DNA of 64,000 bases from Bradyrhizobium diazoefficiens (GTDB lineage: Bacteria > Pseudomonadota > Alphaproteobacteria > Rhizobiales > Xanthobacteraceae): contig NZ_CP067100.1 of NCBI RefSeq assembly GCF_016616235.1, positions 4,151,001 to 4,215,000 of the forward strand, written 5' to 3'. The notes under the pieces are model-generated. The model worked only from the letters and a program-made list of their open reading frames with translations, was not told where the DNA came from and did no database searches. The translations under genes were made by a program, and so were the position numbers. How positions within the stretch are numbered: the first letter of the stretch is position 1; every line of letters starts with the position of its first letter. Positions 16,699-26,433 of this stretch are shown piece by piece.

Positions 16699-18081
16699 TC
16701 ATGTGGCGTGACGCGGCACGGCGTCGAACCTCGACACCACGATATCCCGCTTGGTCTCGTCCACCCGCACGGTCATGTCGAAGCGGCCGTCGTGCAGCTC
16801 CTTGGTCAGCACCTCGGAATTGCGGTGCAGCCAGCTGATGCCGGCACCGTCGGCGGCATCGATGGAGAGATCGAGCGTGGTGCGTTTGGCGGCAAGCCGT
16901 TCCTCGATCGCGCTGAGCAGTGCGTCGATCCCCTCGCCTGAGACGGCGGAGACCAGCATCGCCGGATGATCCTCGGGCCTGCGCGCGGCAATGTTCAAAA
17001 GCTCTTCACGCTGCTCGGCATCGTAACGGTCGATCTTGTTCCAGACCTCGATGATGCGGCCGCTGTCGTCCGGGTTGATGCCGAGCTGGCGCAGCACCGC
17101 GTCGACGTCGCTCTGCTGCGCCTCGGCGTCCTCATGCGAGATATCGCGGACATGCAGGATCACGTCGGCCTCCAGCACCTCCTCCAGCGTGGCGCGGAAG
17201 GCGGCGACGAGCTGGGTCGGCAGATTGGAGATGAAGCCGACGGTGTCGGACAGCATGGCCTTGCCGCCATGCGGCAGGGTGAGCGCGCGCAAGGTCGGAT
17301 CGAGCGTGGCGAACAGCATGTCGGCGGCCTGCACGTCGGCCCGCGTCAGGCGGTTGAACAGCGTCGACTTGCCGGCATTGGTGTAGCCGACCAGCGCGAC
17401 GACGCGATACGGCACGCGCTGGCGGCCGGCGCGATGCAGCCGCCGCGTCGCCTGCACCTTCTTCAGCTCGCCCTCGAGCTTGGAGATGCGCTCCTGGATC
17501 AGGCGGCGGTCGGCTTCGATCTGCGTCTCGCCGGGACCGCCCATGAAGCCGAACCCGCCGCGCTGGCGTTCGAGATGGGTCCAGGATCGCACCAGGCGCG
17601 AGCGCTGGTAGTTGAGATGCGCAAGCTCGACCTGCAGCGAGCCTTCCCTAGTCTTGGCGCGGCGGCCGAAGATTTCCAGAATGAGCCCGGTGCGATCGAG
17701 CACTTTGGCATGCAATTCCTTCTCGAGATTGCGCTGCTGGATCGGCGCCAGCGCGCAATCCATCACCACGAGCTCGACGTCGAGGCTCTTGGCGAGCGCT
17801 GCAATCTCCTCGACCTTGCCCTTACCGATATAAGTCGCGGGGCGGATCTGGCTGATCGGTGCGATGATGGCATCGGCGATGACGAGGTCGATCGCGCGCG
17901 CAAGGCCTGCGGCCTCGTCGAGCCGGGCCTCGGCGTCGCGCTGGACATGGCTCTCCGACTGCGCGTCGGCACTTCCCGCACGCACCCGCAAGTAGGGGCC
18001 GATGACAAGCACCCGCCCCGTCTGCTGAGCCCCTGCCGACCGCGGACGGTCGGCATCCCCGTCAAAATTCCGGGGTTCCAA
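16699..18081 (-). CDS. hflX: GTPase HflX
   Basis: Ribosome-associated GTPase that splits stalled or stressed 70S ribosomes. 460 residues starting at TTG 18081, the first start after an in-frame TGA. A later internal start is possible. The N-terminal HflX domain has ATYIGKGKVEEIAALAKSL and DCALAPIQQRNLEKEL, then the Gly-rich GFGFMGGPGETQIEADRR and a helical linker. The GTPase domain has P-loop VALVGYTNAGKSTLFNRL, DTVGFISNLP and the NKID motif (VWNKIDRYD). It starts 11 bases after hfq, as in many alphaproteobacteria. Confidence 0.95.
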   Translation of the reverse strand: MEPRNFDGDADRPRSAGAQQTGRVLVIGPYLRVRAGSADAQSESHVQRDAEARLDEAAGLARAIDLVIADAIIAPISQIRPATYIGKGKVEEIAALAKSLDVELVVMDCALAPIQQRNLEKELHAKVLDRTGLILEIFGRRAKTREGSLQVELAHLNYQRSRLVRSWTHLERQRGGFGFMGGPGETQIEADRRLIQERISKLEGELKKVQATRRLHRAGRQRVPYRVVALVGYTNAGKSTLFNRLTRADVQAADMLFATLDPTLRALTLPHGGKAMLSDTVGFISNLPTQLVAAFRATLEEVLEADVILHVRDISHEDAEAQQSDVDAVLRQLGINPDDSGRIIEVWNKIDRYDAEQREELLNIAARRPEDHPAMLVSAVSGEGIDALLSAIEERLAAKRTTLDLSIDAADGAGISWLHRNSEVLTKELHDGRFDMTVRVDETKRDIVVSRFDAVPRHAT

Positions 18082-18092
18082 TCAGATCACTC

Positions 18093-18341
18093 TCAAGCCG
18101 GCTGATCCTCGCCGCCTTCGAACAGCTGGATCGGAGCGCCCGGCATGATGGTCGAGATCGCATGCTTGTAGACAAGCTGCGAGTGACCGTCGCGCCGAAG
18201 TAGTAAGCAGAAATTGTCGAACCAGGTCACGATGCCCTGGAGCTTCACTCCGTTGACCAGAAAGATCGTCAGTGGCGTCTTGGTTTTGCGAACGTGATTA
18301 AGGAAGGTGTCCTGTAGGTTTTGTGCGCGGTCTGCCGCCAT
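18093..18341 (-). CDS. hfq: RNA chaperone Hfq
   Basis: Hexameric Sm-like protein that pairs small RNAs with mRNAs. In nitrogen-fixing alphaproteobacteria it also supports NifA expression. 82 residues, short C-terminus as usual in this group. The Sm1 part is [20 protein letters not shown], with [21 protein letters not shown]. Sm2 contains the signature [11 protein letters not shown]. Hfq is followed by hflX and preceded by ntrX across a gap of about 340 bases. Confidence 0.98.
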   Translation of the reverse strand: MAADRAQNLQDTFLNHVRKTKTPLTIFLVNGVKLQGIVTWFDNFCLLLRRDGHSQLVYKHAISTIMPGAPIQLFEGGEDQPA

Positions 18342-18678
18342 TGTTTTTTTCTCGCTTTGAGTTTCTTTTTATTGCGCCGGTTGCGACCCTCTTCTGAACA
18401 TGGTGGGGCCTCTTCCGGTTGCCGCTCCTCATGAGATCCCCCTCGGAGGAACAGCGGTTCGATTAGAGGGCAGGACGGCTTATTAGGCAAGCCGCTTCAG
18501 GCGGCAGACCACGTCCGTTTTCTCCGAAAAACTACGGAAATAGATGTTTTTCCTCGCCAATTCCGTAGGTGTTGCCGCAACGTCGCGGCACCGGAGCTAT
18601 TTCCGCCCCAAACTGAACGGGGCTCCGGATTCCTGTTTCGGCGCGCGCCCTCTGTATGCCGACCGGTATCCGGCCTCG
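18342..18678. promoter_or_regulatory. intergenic region between ntrX and hfq
   Basis: About 340 bases with no gene that I can support. It is the 3' end of the ntrX transcript and likely holds an hfq promoter. A short inverted repeat, GCCGC-N6-GCGGC type, near 18570-18588 could be part of a terminator, but it lacks a T-run. Confidence 0.35.
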
Positions 18679-20049
18679 TCAGCCGACGCCGAGCGCCTTC
18701 AACTTCCTGTGCAAGGCCGACCGTTCCATGCCGACGAACTCGGCTGTGCGAGAAATATTTCCTGAAAAACGGCTGATCTGTGCGATCAAATAGTCGCGCT
18801 CGAACACTTCGCGCGCCTCGCGCAGCGGCAGGCCCATGATGTGCTCGCCATTGTTGCTGGTCGGCATGGCCGGCACCATCGAGCCGACGTCCTGCGGCAG
18901 CATGTCCGCGGTGATGATCACCTCGGGGCCGCCGGCGGCCAGAATCATGACCCGCTCGACGTTGTTGCGGAGCTGGCGCACATTGCCCGGCCAGACATGC
19001 GATTGCAGCACCGCCATCGCATCCTGCCCGATCTGCCGCTTGGGCAGACCGCTGCCGGCCGAGATCTGCTCCATGAAATAGTCGATCAATTCGGGAATGT
19101 CCTCGCGCCGCTCCGACAGCGCGGGCACGCGGATCGGCACCACCGAAAGCCGGTGATAGAGGTCCTCGCGGAAATGGCCGGCAGCGATCTCCTCTTCGAG
19201 ATTGCGCGCGGTGGAGGAGATGATGCGCACGTCGACCTGCACCTTGGCGGTGCCGCCGACGCGCTGGAACGACTGCTCGACCAGCACGCGCAGGATCTTG
19301 TTCTGGGTCTCGCGCGGCATGTCCGCGATCTCGTCGATGAACAGCGTGCCGCCATGCGCCTCTTCGAGCGCGCCGGGCTTGCGCGGCTGCTCGCCGTTGG
19401 ACTGCTCGACGCCGAACAGCTCGTGCTCCATGCGGTCGGGCGTGATCGCGGCAGCGTTGATGACGACGAACGGACCGTCGGCGCGGCCCGAAGCCGTATG
19501 CAGCGTGCGCGCTGTCAGCTCCTTGCCGGCGCCGGCGGGGCCGACGATCAGGATACGGCTGTTGGCCTTCGCGGCGCGCTCGATGGTCTGGCGCAGCTGG
19601 TTCATGCTGGGCGAGCGGCCGACGAGCTGGCTGGCGCTCGGCGCGAGTTGCTTCAGCTCCTTGACCTCGCGCTTGAGCCGCGAATTCTCCAGTGCACGGG
19701 TTGCGACCAGGATCAGCCGGTCCGCCTTGAACGGCTTCTCGATGAAGTCGTAGGCGCCGCGCTTGATCGCGGCGACCGCGGTCTCGATGTTGCCGTGGCC
19801 GGAGATCATCACGACCGGCAGATCGGCATTGTCTTTCTTGACCTGCTCCAAGAGCTGCAGGCCGTCGAGCTTGGAGCCCTGGAGCCAGATGTCGAGGAAT
19901 ACGAGGTGCGGCCTGCGATTGGCGATTTCGGCCAAAGCCGTATCGCTGTCGCGTGCGGTCCGCGTGACGAAACCCTCGTCCTCGAGAATGCCCGCAACGA
20001 GATCCCGAATATCGGCCTCATCATCGACAATCAGAATTTCACTTGCCAT
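18679..20049 (-). CDS. ntrX: nitrogen-assimilation response regulator NtrX
   Basis: Partner regulator of the NtrY kinase, 456 residues. The receiver domain (about 1-120) has DDEADIRD, the phospho-acceptor in LVFLDIWLQGSKLDG and the KPF segment. The AAA+ domain has Walker A GPAGAGKE and Walker B GTLFIDEIADM. A Fis-type helix-turn-helix ends the protein (NISRTAEFVGMERSALHRKL). The GAFTGA loop that touches sigma-54 is missing: in the place where NtrC has RGAFTGA, this protein has EQSNGEQPRKPG. That fits NtrX proteins in general. It begins 18 bases after ntrY. Confidence 0.96.
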   Translation of the reverse strand: MASEILIVDDEADIRDLVAGILEDEGFVTRTARDSDTALAEIANRRPHLVFLDIWLQGSKLDGLQLLEQVKKDNADLPVVMISGHGNIETAVAAIKRGAYDFIEKPFKADRLILVATRALENSRLKREVKELKQLAPSASQLVGRSPSMNQLRQTIERAAKANSRILIVGPAGAGKELTARTLHTASGRADGPFVVINAAAITPDRMEHELFGVEQSNGEQPRKPGALEEAHGGTLFIDEIADMPRETQNKILRVLVEQSFQRVGGTAKVQVDVRIISSTARNLEEEIAAGHFREDLYHRLSVVPIRVPALSERREDIPELIDYFMEQISAGSGLPKRQIGQDAMAVLQSHVWPGNVRQLRNNVERVMILAAGGPEVIITADMLPQDVGSMVPAMPTSNNGEHIMGLPLREAREVFERDYLIAQISRFSGNISRTAEFVGMERSALHRKLKALGVG

Positions 20050-20067
20050 GGGTCGCGCCTGTTCTTG

Positions 20068-22452
20068 TCAGTTGCCTGTTGAGGCTTCGATTTTCGTTGA
20101 ATCATTGGTCTTTTCAGCCGGCTCTTTGGTTTCGGCCGACGGCTCATTTGTTTCTTGCGCCTGGTCCTTGACAGGGACGCTGGCCGCGTCCTTGGCCGGC
20201 GGCGCGGCCGCTTCGGACTTCGCAGGCCCGCCTGAGATCGCAAAGCGCAAGCGCATCCAGGCGCCGCGCTGGCCCTCGCGGAAGTCCGAGGCGTCCTTCA
20301 GTTCGATGCGCCCGCCATGGTCCTCCAGCACGCGGCCGACGATGGCAAGGCCAAGGCCGGTGCCCTTGGCGCGCGTGGTCACGTAGGGTTCGAGCAGCCG
20401 CGAGCGCGCGACCTTGGGCAGGCCGATGCCGTTGTCGATGACGTCGATCAGCACGTCCGCGCCCTCGCGTGAGACCACGACGTCGATGCGGCCCTTTCCA
20501 CCGTCTTTGCCGAGCTCCTCCGGCGGGACCTGCTCGATCGCCTCGGTGGCATTCTTGATGATGTTGGTGACTGCCTGGGAGATCAACCGCCGGTCGAACT
20601 GGGCGCGCAGCGGGTCTTCCTTGAATTCCGTCTCGATGTCGAGCTCGGGATGAGCGACCTTCATCAGGAACACGGCCTGCCGCACCGTGTCGGCGACGTC
20701 CTCGCCTTCCATCACCGGCTTGGGCATCCGCGCGAAGCGCGAAAACTCGTCGACCATGCGCCTGATATCGTCGACCTGGCGCACGATGGTGTCGGTGCAC
20801 TGGTCGAATATCTGCTTGTCCTTGTCCTCGGTGATGCTCTTGCCAAACTTGCGGCGGATGCGCTCGGCCGAGAGCTGGATCGGCGTCAGCGGATTCTTGA
20901 TCTCATGGGCGATGCGGCGCGCCACGTCGCCCCAGGCCGAGGTGCGCTGCGCCGAGACCAGCTCGGTGATGTCGTCGAGCGTGATGATGTAGCTGTCGTG
21001 CGGCTGGTTCTTCTCGGCGCTGACGCGGACCGAGAGGTTGCGCTCCTGCCCGTCGCGGCTAATCGTGATCTGGCCCTGCACCAGGCGCTGGGTCCCTTCC
21101 CGCGCCGTCTTCATCATCTCGTCGAGCTCGGGCAGCACGTCCGACAGCGGATGGCCGAGCGTTTCGGATTCGGCGTGTCCGATCAGCTTCTCGGCGGAAC
21201 GGTTGAGAATGCCGACGCTGCCGGAGGCATCGACGCCGATGATGCCGGCGCTCGCCGAGGATAGCACGGCCTCGATGAAGCGGCGGCGGCTGTCGATGAG
21301 ATCGCTGGCGTTGACGAGCTCGTCGCGCTGGCTGCGCAATTCCTGCGTCATCTTGTTGAAGGTCTCGCCGAGCTGCGCAAGGTCGCCTTCCGACTGATGC
21401 ACCGGCACCTTCACATGCAGGTCACCGGTCGAGACGGTGTGGGCCGCGTTCATCAGCCGCCGGATCGGCGCCACCAGCGAGTTGGCGAAGTTGAGGCCGA
21501 TCAGCACCGAGGCCATCAGGATCGTCAGCGCGATCACCGCGAACATCAGCGCAAAGGCGACCTGGATGCCGAGCCGGCGCGACTCGATCTGGGCGTATTC
21601 GGCGACGCTGAGCTCGGTCTGCTTGAGCTGGGCCACGACATTCGGATCGAGCGGCCGCGCGACGTAGAGGAAAGTGTCGCTGAAGGCGCGCAGGCGGATC
21701 ACCGCGGCGACGTAGCTCGAATCCGGCAGCACCGCGATCTCGGGCTCGTTCTCGTTGACGTTGCTGAGGAAATCCGGCGCCGGCGGCGAATAAGCCAGCC
21801 GCATGCCGGTGTCGGCGGATTCAAGAATATTGGTGTTCTTGTCGATGATCATCGCGCCCGGCAGATTGCGCGAGCCGGCGCTGGCGGTCAGCATCTCGCG
21901 GAACGAGCGACGGTCCTGATCGTAGAGCGGCCTTGCATGGGCAATGTCGTTGGCCATGCCGATGATGTCGCCGCGGATCAGCTGCGCGTGGTCCTGCATG
22001 TAGGCGCGCGCGATCGTCAGCGAATTCTGGATGACCTCCTTGGTCGGGCCGGAGAACAGCCGGTCGAGGCCGCGCTCGATGGTGACGTTGGCAACGACGG
22101 CGACCAGAACCGCCGGCAGCACGGCGACGATCGAGAACAGGCTGACGATCTGGACGTGGAGGCGCGCCGCTGCCCGTCCGCGGCGGCGGGCCAGGATCAG
22201 CTGCCAGAGTTCCCGGACGATGATGCCGACCAGCAGCAGGATCGTGGCGGCGTTGATCAGATAGAATGAACGGACCACCTCCGGCGTCGGGTCGATCTGC
22301 GTCAGGCCGGTCAGGACAAGGAACGTCAGGAGCGCCGACAGCAGCGCCATGGCCACGGCAAGCGGCGCCAGCCAGCGCCGCACCGACCAACGCCGGGGCT
22401 CTTCCGCTGGGGCCGTGTCGAAGTGTGCGGCCGAGGTATCTGCGCTGGTCAT
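20068..22452 (-). CDS. ntrY: nitrogen-responsive sensor histidine kinase NtrY
   Basis: Membrane sensor kinase that phosphorylates NtrX. 794 residues from the ATG at 22452. A GTG at 22515 would add 21 residues. Membrane helices lie near LAPLAVAMALLSALLTFLVL, SFYLINAATILLLVGIIV and LFSIVAVLPAVLVAVVANV, then a large periplasmic loop and a further helix (FALMFAVIALTILMASVLIGL). HAMP follows (SLVAPIRRLMNAAHTVSTGD), then PAS, the phospho-acceptor helix [20 protein letters not shown] and the ATPase with NIIKNATEAIEQ. The last 60 residues are a low-complexity tail rich in A, K, E, T and P that has no known role. It heads the ntrY-ntrX pair. Confidence 0.95.
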   Translation of the reverse strand: MTSADTSAAHFDTAPAEEPRRWSVRRWLAPLAVAMALLSALLTFLVLTGLTQIDPTPEVVRSFYLINAATILLLVGIIVRELWQLILARRRGRAAARLHVQIVSLFSIVAVLPAVLVAVVANVTIERGLDRLFSGPTKEVIQNSLTIARAYMQDHAQLIRGDIIGMANDIAHARPLYDQDRRSFREMLTASAGSRNLPGAMIIDKNTNILESADTGMRLAYSPPAPDFLSNVNENEPEIAVLPDSSYVAAVIRLRAFSDTFLYVARPLDPNVVAQLKQTELSVAEYAQIESRRLGIQVAFALMFAVIALTILMASVLIGLNFANSLVAPIRRLMNAAHTVSTGDLHVKVPVHQSEGDLAQLGETFNKMTQELRSQRDELVNASDLIDSRRRFIEAVLSSASAGIIGVDASGSVGILNRSAEKLIGHAESETLGHPLSDVLPELDEMMKTAREGTQRLVQGQITISRDGQERNLSVRVSAEKNQPHDSYIITLDDITELVSAQRTSAWGDVARRIAHEIKNPLTPIQLSAERIRRKFGKSITEDKDKQIFDQCTDTIVRQVDDIRRMVDEFSRFARMPKPVMEGEDVADTVRQAVFLMKVAHPELDIETEFKEDPLRAQFDRRLISQAVTNIIKNATEAIEQVPPEELGKDGGKGRIDVVVSREGADVLIDVIDNGIGLPKVARSRLLEPYVTTRAKGTGLGLAIVGRVLEDHGGRIELKDASDFREGQRGAWMRLRFAISGGPAKSEAAAPPAKDAASVPVKDQAQETNEPSAETKEPAEKTNDSTKIEASTGN

Positions 22453-23280
22453 TCCGGCAATGGATGGTTGAAAACGGGGGCCGCGGCGGGGCGGATACTG
22501 ATGTATTCGTACCACATTGTTGCCGAGACACTACAGCGCCAAATAGCCACGTAAACTCAGCAACTTACCAAATTCAACTTCTTCTTTTGGCCACGATTTA
22601 CCAAAACGGCAGTTGGGATTCGATGGCCATTCTCATTGGGATCTTGGGTCTTGGTCGGTCTTGTACTGCTGGCTACGGGATCGGCGCCTTGCATGCCTGT
22701 CGGCGTAGTCGCCCGCTATCGTGTCGGAACTGAGGAATAAGGCCCGATCATTGTTCGCAGTGGGAACCCTGATAGTCGCGCGCTCATGACTTCTATGCTG
22801 ACTTTCGGATTGATCTCTGGGTTGGCTTGGCTGGCAACGGCCCTGGTTGCCCCGTCCGCTCCCTTCGCTGCGCCCGCACGACCGCCGTTCTGATCCCGCT
22901 CGTCCCTTGAACCGCCCCACCGCGGCGCGCGTCGTTCAAAGGAGAACCATCGGAATAGATAACTTGCCAACCCAAGGCCAGCGCCGCCGGCAGAGCACCG
23001 GGGCCAATGCGGCACATCCGGCGGGGAACCGCCTCAGGCGGAAGGAGGGCTATATTTTCAAGAAGATGGGCGAACCCCAGCTTGGGAACGGTCCGAGATT
23101 CGATCTCCTGTGCGCCCTCCACTATCCCGGATGAAACATGTAGACATGCTTTCTAACAAAAAGACATAATCCCTCACGGGACGATCGCCGCCGAGCAGCG
23201 GGATTTGCCGGCACGTCCCGTTAGCAATCACAGGCGGTTTCCAGCTTGCGTCGCATGCGAGCCGGACCGAGGGGGCATCT
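22453..23280. other. gene-poor flank of the ntr-cluster insert, left side
   Basis: About 830 bases upstream of ntrY and the acyltransferase. I see no gene with family resemblance. GC is visibly lower near 22540-22620 and 23135-23180 than in neighbouring genes. The word TTACCA occurs at 22565-22570 and 22598-22603. The end of the region supplies the acyltransferase ribosome-binding site (gaggggg near 23269). Confidence 0.5.
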
Positions 23281-24396
23281 TTGGGGTACGTGCGATTTCT
23301 GCTGGCCGCGATCGTTGCGGCCTATCACACCGGCTTCTACACAATTCTTCAAACGGTCGGCGCGCTCGCCGCGGTGGAGGCATTCTTCCTCATCAGTGGC
23401 TTCTACATGGCCGCTGCCTATGTGCGCTATTACCGCGATAGTCCGGTTGCGTTCTGGGCGAGCCGGTACAGCCGCCTCTACCCGTTCTACGCCCTCGCTC
23501 TCGTGCTGACCTACCCCGTCCATCGTTGGTTTCCGTACAACAACGAGATGCAGCTCTTCAGCTTCTTTGCTGCACCGGATCGATCCTGGCTGATCAACTT
23601 CTCGATGCTCGGGCTCGACATGTACTCAGTCAATGAGCGAGAGCATCATCTGCTGCTCGTCCCGCAGGCCTGGTCGATCGGCGCCGAGTTGATCTTCTAC
23701 GTGCTGGTGCCGCTGATGGTGCGGCTTCGCCCGACAATCCTCGCGGTCCTGACGATTCTGGCATTTGCCGGCAAGGCGGCACTCCTGACCTATGTCGGTT
23801 GGCGCTGGGCCTACTACCCGTTCTTCGGGCAAATCGGCTTCTTCCTCCTCGGCGTCTGGCTGTATTTCATGCGCGACTGGCTGACCTGGCCGAAATTCGT
23901 GGCCTACACGCTGGCGGCGCTCTACACCATCTATGTCCTCGCGGCCGACTTCGCCGACGTGGACCTACACGCCGGCGCACTCAACACTGTCGCACTGACG
24001 GTTGCCACGGCGATCATCACGCCGACGCTCTTCAAGCACATGAACGGACGGATCTCGACACTGCTCGGCGATCTCTCCTATGGCGTGTACCTGATCCACA
24101 TGCTGGTCATTCAAATCGGAATCGGCCTCAAGTGGATCGACCTCTCGGCGACCGACACAAGGGTCGTATTGTTCCAGGTCGCCTGGGTCATCGTGGTCTC
24201 GTCCCTCACCGCACTCGGCTTCGAGATTTTCGTCCAGAAGGGCATCGATGTCTGGCGGCGAAAACGATTCTATAGCGCTCCAAAGCCTGTGGCGAACCGC
24301 GCAAGTCCGGATGGCACATCACCATCTTACGCAATCGACAGACTTTCGATCGCCCTCGCGGCTGAACCAACCGGGCCGGCCAACAAGCACCAGTGA
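23281..24396 (+). CDS. acyltransferase 3 family membrane protein (OafA/NodX-like)
   Basis: Polytopic inner-membrane O-acyltransferase that modifies surface sugars with acetyl or succinyl-type groups. 371 residues with about 9-10 hydrophobic helices. Diagnostic segments are AAIVAAYHTGFY with the catalytic histidine of this family, the loop AVEAFFLISGFYMAAAYVRYY, ASRYSRLYPFYALALVL with the conserved RxxR/YP, and LGDLSYGVYLIHM. The start is TTG 23281, five bases after a gaggggg ribosome-binding site. A GTG at 23290 is less well placed. Convergent with the GT-C-like gene, with a gap of 63 bases. The target sugar is not shown. Confidence 0.88.
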   Translation: MGYVRFLLAAIVAAYHTGFYTILQTVGALAAVEAFFLISGFYMAAAYVRYYRDSPVAFWASRYSRLYPFYALALVLTYPVHRWFPYNNEMQLFSFFAAPDRSWLINFSMLGLDMYSVNEREHHLLLVPQAWSIGAELIFYVLVPLMVRLRPTILAVLTILAFAGKAALLTYVGWRWAYYPFFGQIGFFLLGVWLYFMRDWLTWPKFVAYTLAALYTIYVLAADFADVDLHAGALNTVALTVATAIITPTLFKHMNGRISTLLGDLSYGVYLIHMLVIQIGIGLKWIDLSATDTRVVLFQVAWVIVVSSLTALGFEIFVQKGIDVWRRKRFYSAPKPVANRASPDGTSPSYAIDRLSIALAAEPTGPANKHQ

Positions 24397-24459
24397 TGCC
24401 CGCGCCGTTGTACTGCGCCAGTTAGTAGGCAGTACCGGCTGCCGCAAACCAATCTGAGG

Positions 24460-26124
24460 TCATTCCTTCGGGGGCGCTCGCGGCGCGAGGTTCGCGATGG
24501 GGCCGGTCTTGACATCGACGGTCGCTATCTGGTCGATCAGTGCCGCTGCATCGCAGGACGTCAGCAGACACGCAAAGTAGCTCTTTGCCAGCCCGTAGTT
24601 GTTCAGGAGCGGCATGGTCGGAACGAAAGTAATTGTCGCTTGCGGTCCCCAAGGATCGATGTTGCGGAACGACGAGCCGTCAGTGCGAGAGGCGTCGTCG
24701 ATTTCCTGGAGGACGGAGGGGCGCTCGTGCGAACCGGTAAAGGCAAGCTGCGGGTGCGGTCCCCAGACCAGGTGTAATGCGCCGGTCAGCTCCGGAATTC
24801 CGTAATAGGTGTGCCACAGATTGTCGAGAAATCCGTCGGAGAGATCGAACACGGCCGCAGGCGGTTCTCGATAGGCCCTGCGCAGATTGTCCATCAGCGC
24901 TTCCAGTCTCAGCCAGCGCGCTTGCTGGTTGATATATCCACTCCAGAGCGCGCTTATGCTGACGGACATGACGATTGCCACGAGGCCGTAGCCGATAAAG
25001 CGGGGTATCGCAACGAGGCCGAGGCTTCGCACGAAGGCCACCAGCAGCAGCGCACTTGGAATGCCGAAGAGAATGAGATGGCGCGATCCGAAGAAATGTC
25101 CGTCCGGCTGAACGCCCGAAACGAGATAGGGAAGCGCGCAAAGCGGAAAGACGACGACGGCCGCAAGGAGTGGCCAGATGACCGCCAGCGCCGAACTGCC
25201 CGACACGGCGCTCCGCAGGCTGCGATTTCGGGCCAGCAGTGCAACGAGCATCACGGCCATCAGCAACGCAAGCGCAAGCGCGGTCGGCGCGTCCCGCATC
25301 AGCTCGAGACCCTGCCTGATCACCTTGCGAACGCCGAAGATCCAGAATGCGTTCAGTCCGGCGGCCAATTCGCCGAGGTTTGGCAGCCTTGGCATGTAGT
25401 AGGCCTTGTAGGGGCCCATCTTGGGAAAGAAGTGGTTGATCGACACCCAGTAGACGATCGGCAAGGCGATGAAATCGGGGAAATCCTTGATCGCGCCGGC
25501 GATCCGCGAGCGCACCGAATAGGGTTGTGCCTGATCGCTGCGGCTCTGCACGAAGACGATGGCGAAGAGGCCGATCGCATAGGCGGCCATCATCGAGTTC
25601 AGAGAGAAGCTGCAAAAAATGGCGACGAGAGCGCCAGCACGCACCCCGATACGGCGATCTCCGGACCCGGACAGGATCGAGAGCAGGTTCAGTCCGAGAC
25701 AGAGCAGTGCGAAGCTGAAGAGATAGCACGCGAGCAGTTTGGCCGCCCAGCTCTGGTAGCCGGCATAGCTCCAGACCAGGAAGGCGAACATTGCGGCCTC
25801 GAAGTCGGAAAAGACGCGCAGCCGCAGAAGCAGGCTGCGCAGGCTCAACGCGCCGATCACGATCGCCGCAATCGCGAGCAGCTTCATGAACGTTGCCGGA
25901 TGGCCCGACAGGTTGGCCAGCGTGACGTAGACAAAGAGAAAGGGGTGCCCGGCGCCGTGAATGAGAAAATCGGTGTCGGCGGGGTAGTCCGGCGTGATGC
26001 GAAACATCAGCCAGTCGTCCATATAGAAACCGTCGTTGAAGACGAGCAGGACGTGAACGAGCAGCAGCGCAACTATCAGGATCAGTGGATCCCGGCGCCG
26101 CGACAGCGGACTTTGCATTGACAT
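24460..26124 (-). CDS. multi-pass membrane protein, GT-C glycosyltransferase-like
   Basis: 554 residues with about ten hydrophobic helices and a C-terminal soluble domain of about 130 residues. An acidic motif, DDW at residues 36-38, lies at the end of the first helix. GT-C glycosyltransferases such as GtrC, mannosyl- and arabinosyltransferases place acidic residues in that first external loop. The nearby 'HPFLF' sequence (GAGHPFLFVYVTL) follows a short loop. I infer transfer of a sugar from a lipid-phosphate donor, but no close family is recognised. It pairs with the convergent acyltransferase, which would fit modification of an O-antigen, capsule or hopanoid. Confidence 0.6.
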   Translation of the reverse strand: MSMQSPLSRRRDPLILIVALLLVHVLLVFNDGFYMDDWLMFRITPDYPADTDFLIHGAGHPFLFVYVTLANLSGHPATFMKLLAIAAIVIGALSLRSLLLRLRVFSDFEAAMFAFLVWSYAGYQSWAAKLLACYLFSFALLCLGLNLLSILSGSGDRRIGVRAGALVAIFCSFSLNSMMAAYAIGLFAIVFVQSRSDQAQPYSVRSRIAGAIKDFPDFIALPIVYWVSINHFFPKMGPYKAYYMPRLPNLGELAAGLNAFWIFGVRKVIRQGLELMRDAPTALALALLMAVMLVALLARNRSLRSAVSGSSALAVIWPLLAAVVVFPLCALPYLVSGVQPDGHFFGSRHLILFGIPSALLLVAFVRSLGLVAIPRFIGYGLVAIVMSVSISALWSGYINQQARWLRLEALMDNLRRAYREPPAAVFDLSDGFLDNLWHTYYGIPELTGALHLVWGPHPQLAFTGSHERPSVLQEIDDASRTDGSSFRNIDPWGPQATITFVPTMPLLNNYGLAKSYFACLLTSCDAAALIDQIATVDVKTGPIANLAPRAPPKE

Positions 26125-26433
26125 TTTTGGAGAGGGATTTCAGTTCGTCGCGGGTGGTGTGATCGAAGCTTTGATTTCTTCCGCCGTGGCGAAAAATTCA
26201 GGACAAGGATTCAAAGCATTGTGGCGAACTGAACGCAACTATAACTTGCTCGCATTCTGCTGGAACGGGCGAGTGCATCCGGATTCACTGCCCCTCGCCG
26301 CTCAAGAAGATGCTCGACATTATGACGCGCTCTGACGCGGTCTACATTTTCACCAGTCGAGCGCCGGGCCAATATCAAGCGGGTGAAGTGAGCGGGGGCA
26401 GCACGTCAGCGATTCGGCGCGCATATTCGCGGG
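26125..26433. other. non-coding stretch, right flank of the ntr insert
   Basis: About 310 bases upstream of the GT-C-like gene. Base composition is more AT-rich than in the genes around it. I see no gene, hairpin or tRNA. A promoter for the minus-strand membrane protein is probable in the part next to 26124. Confidence 0.4.
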
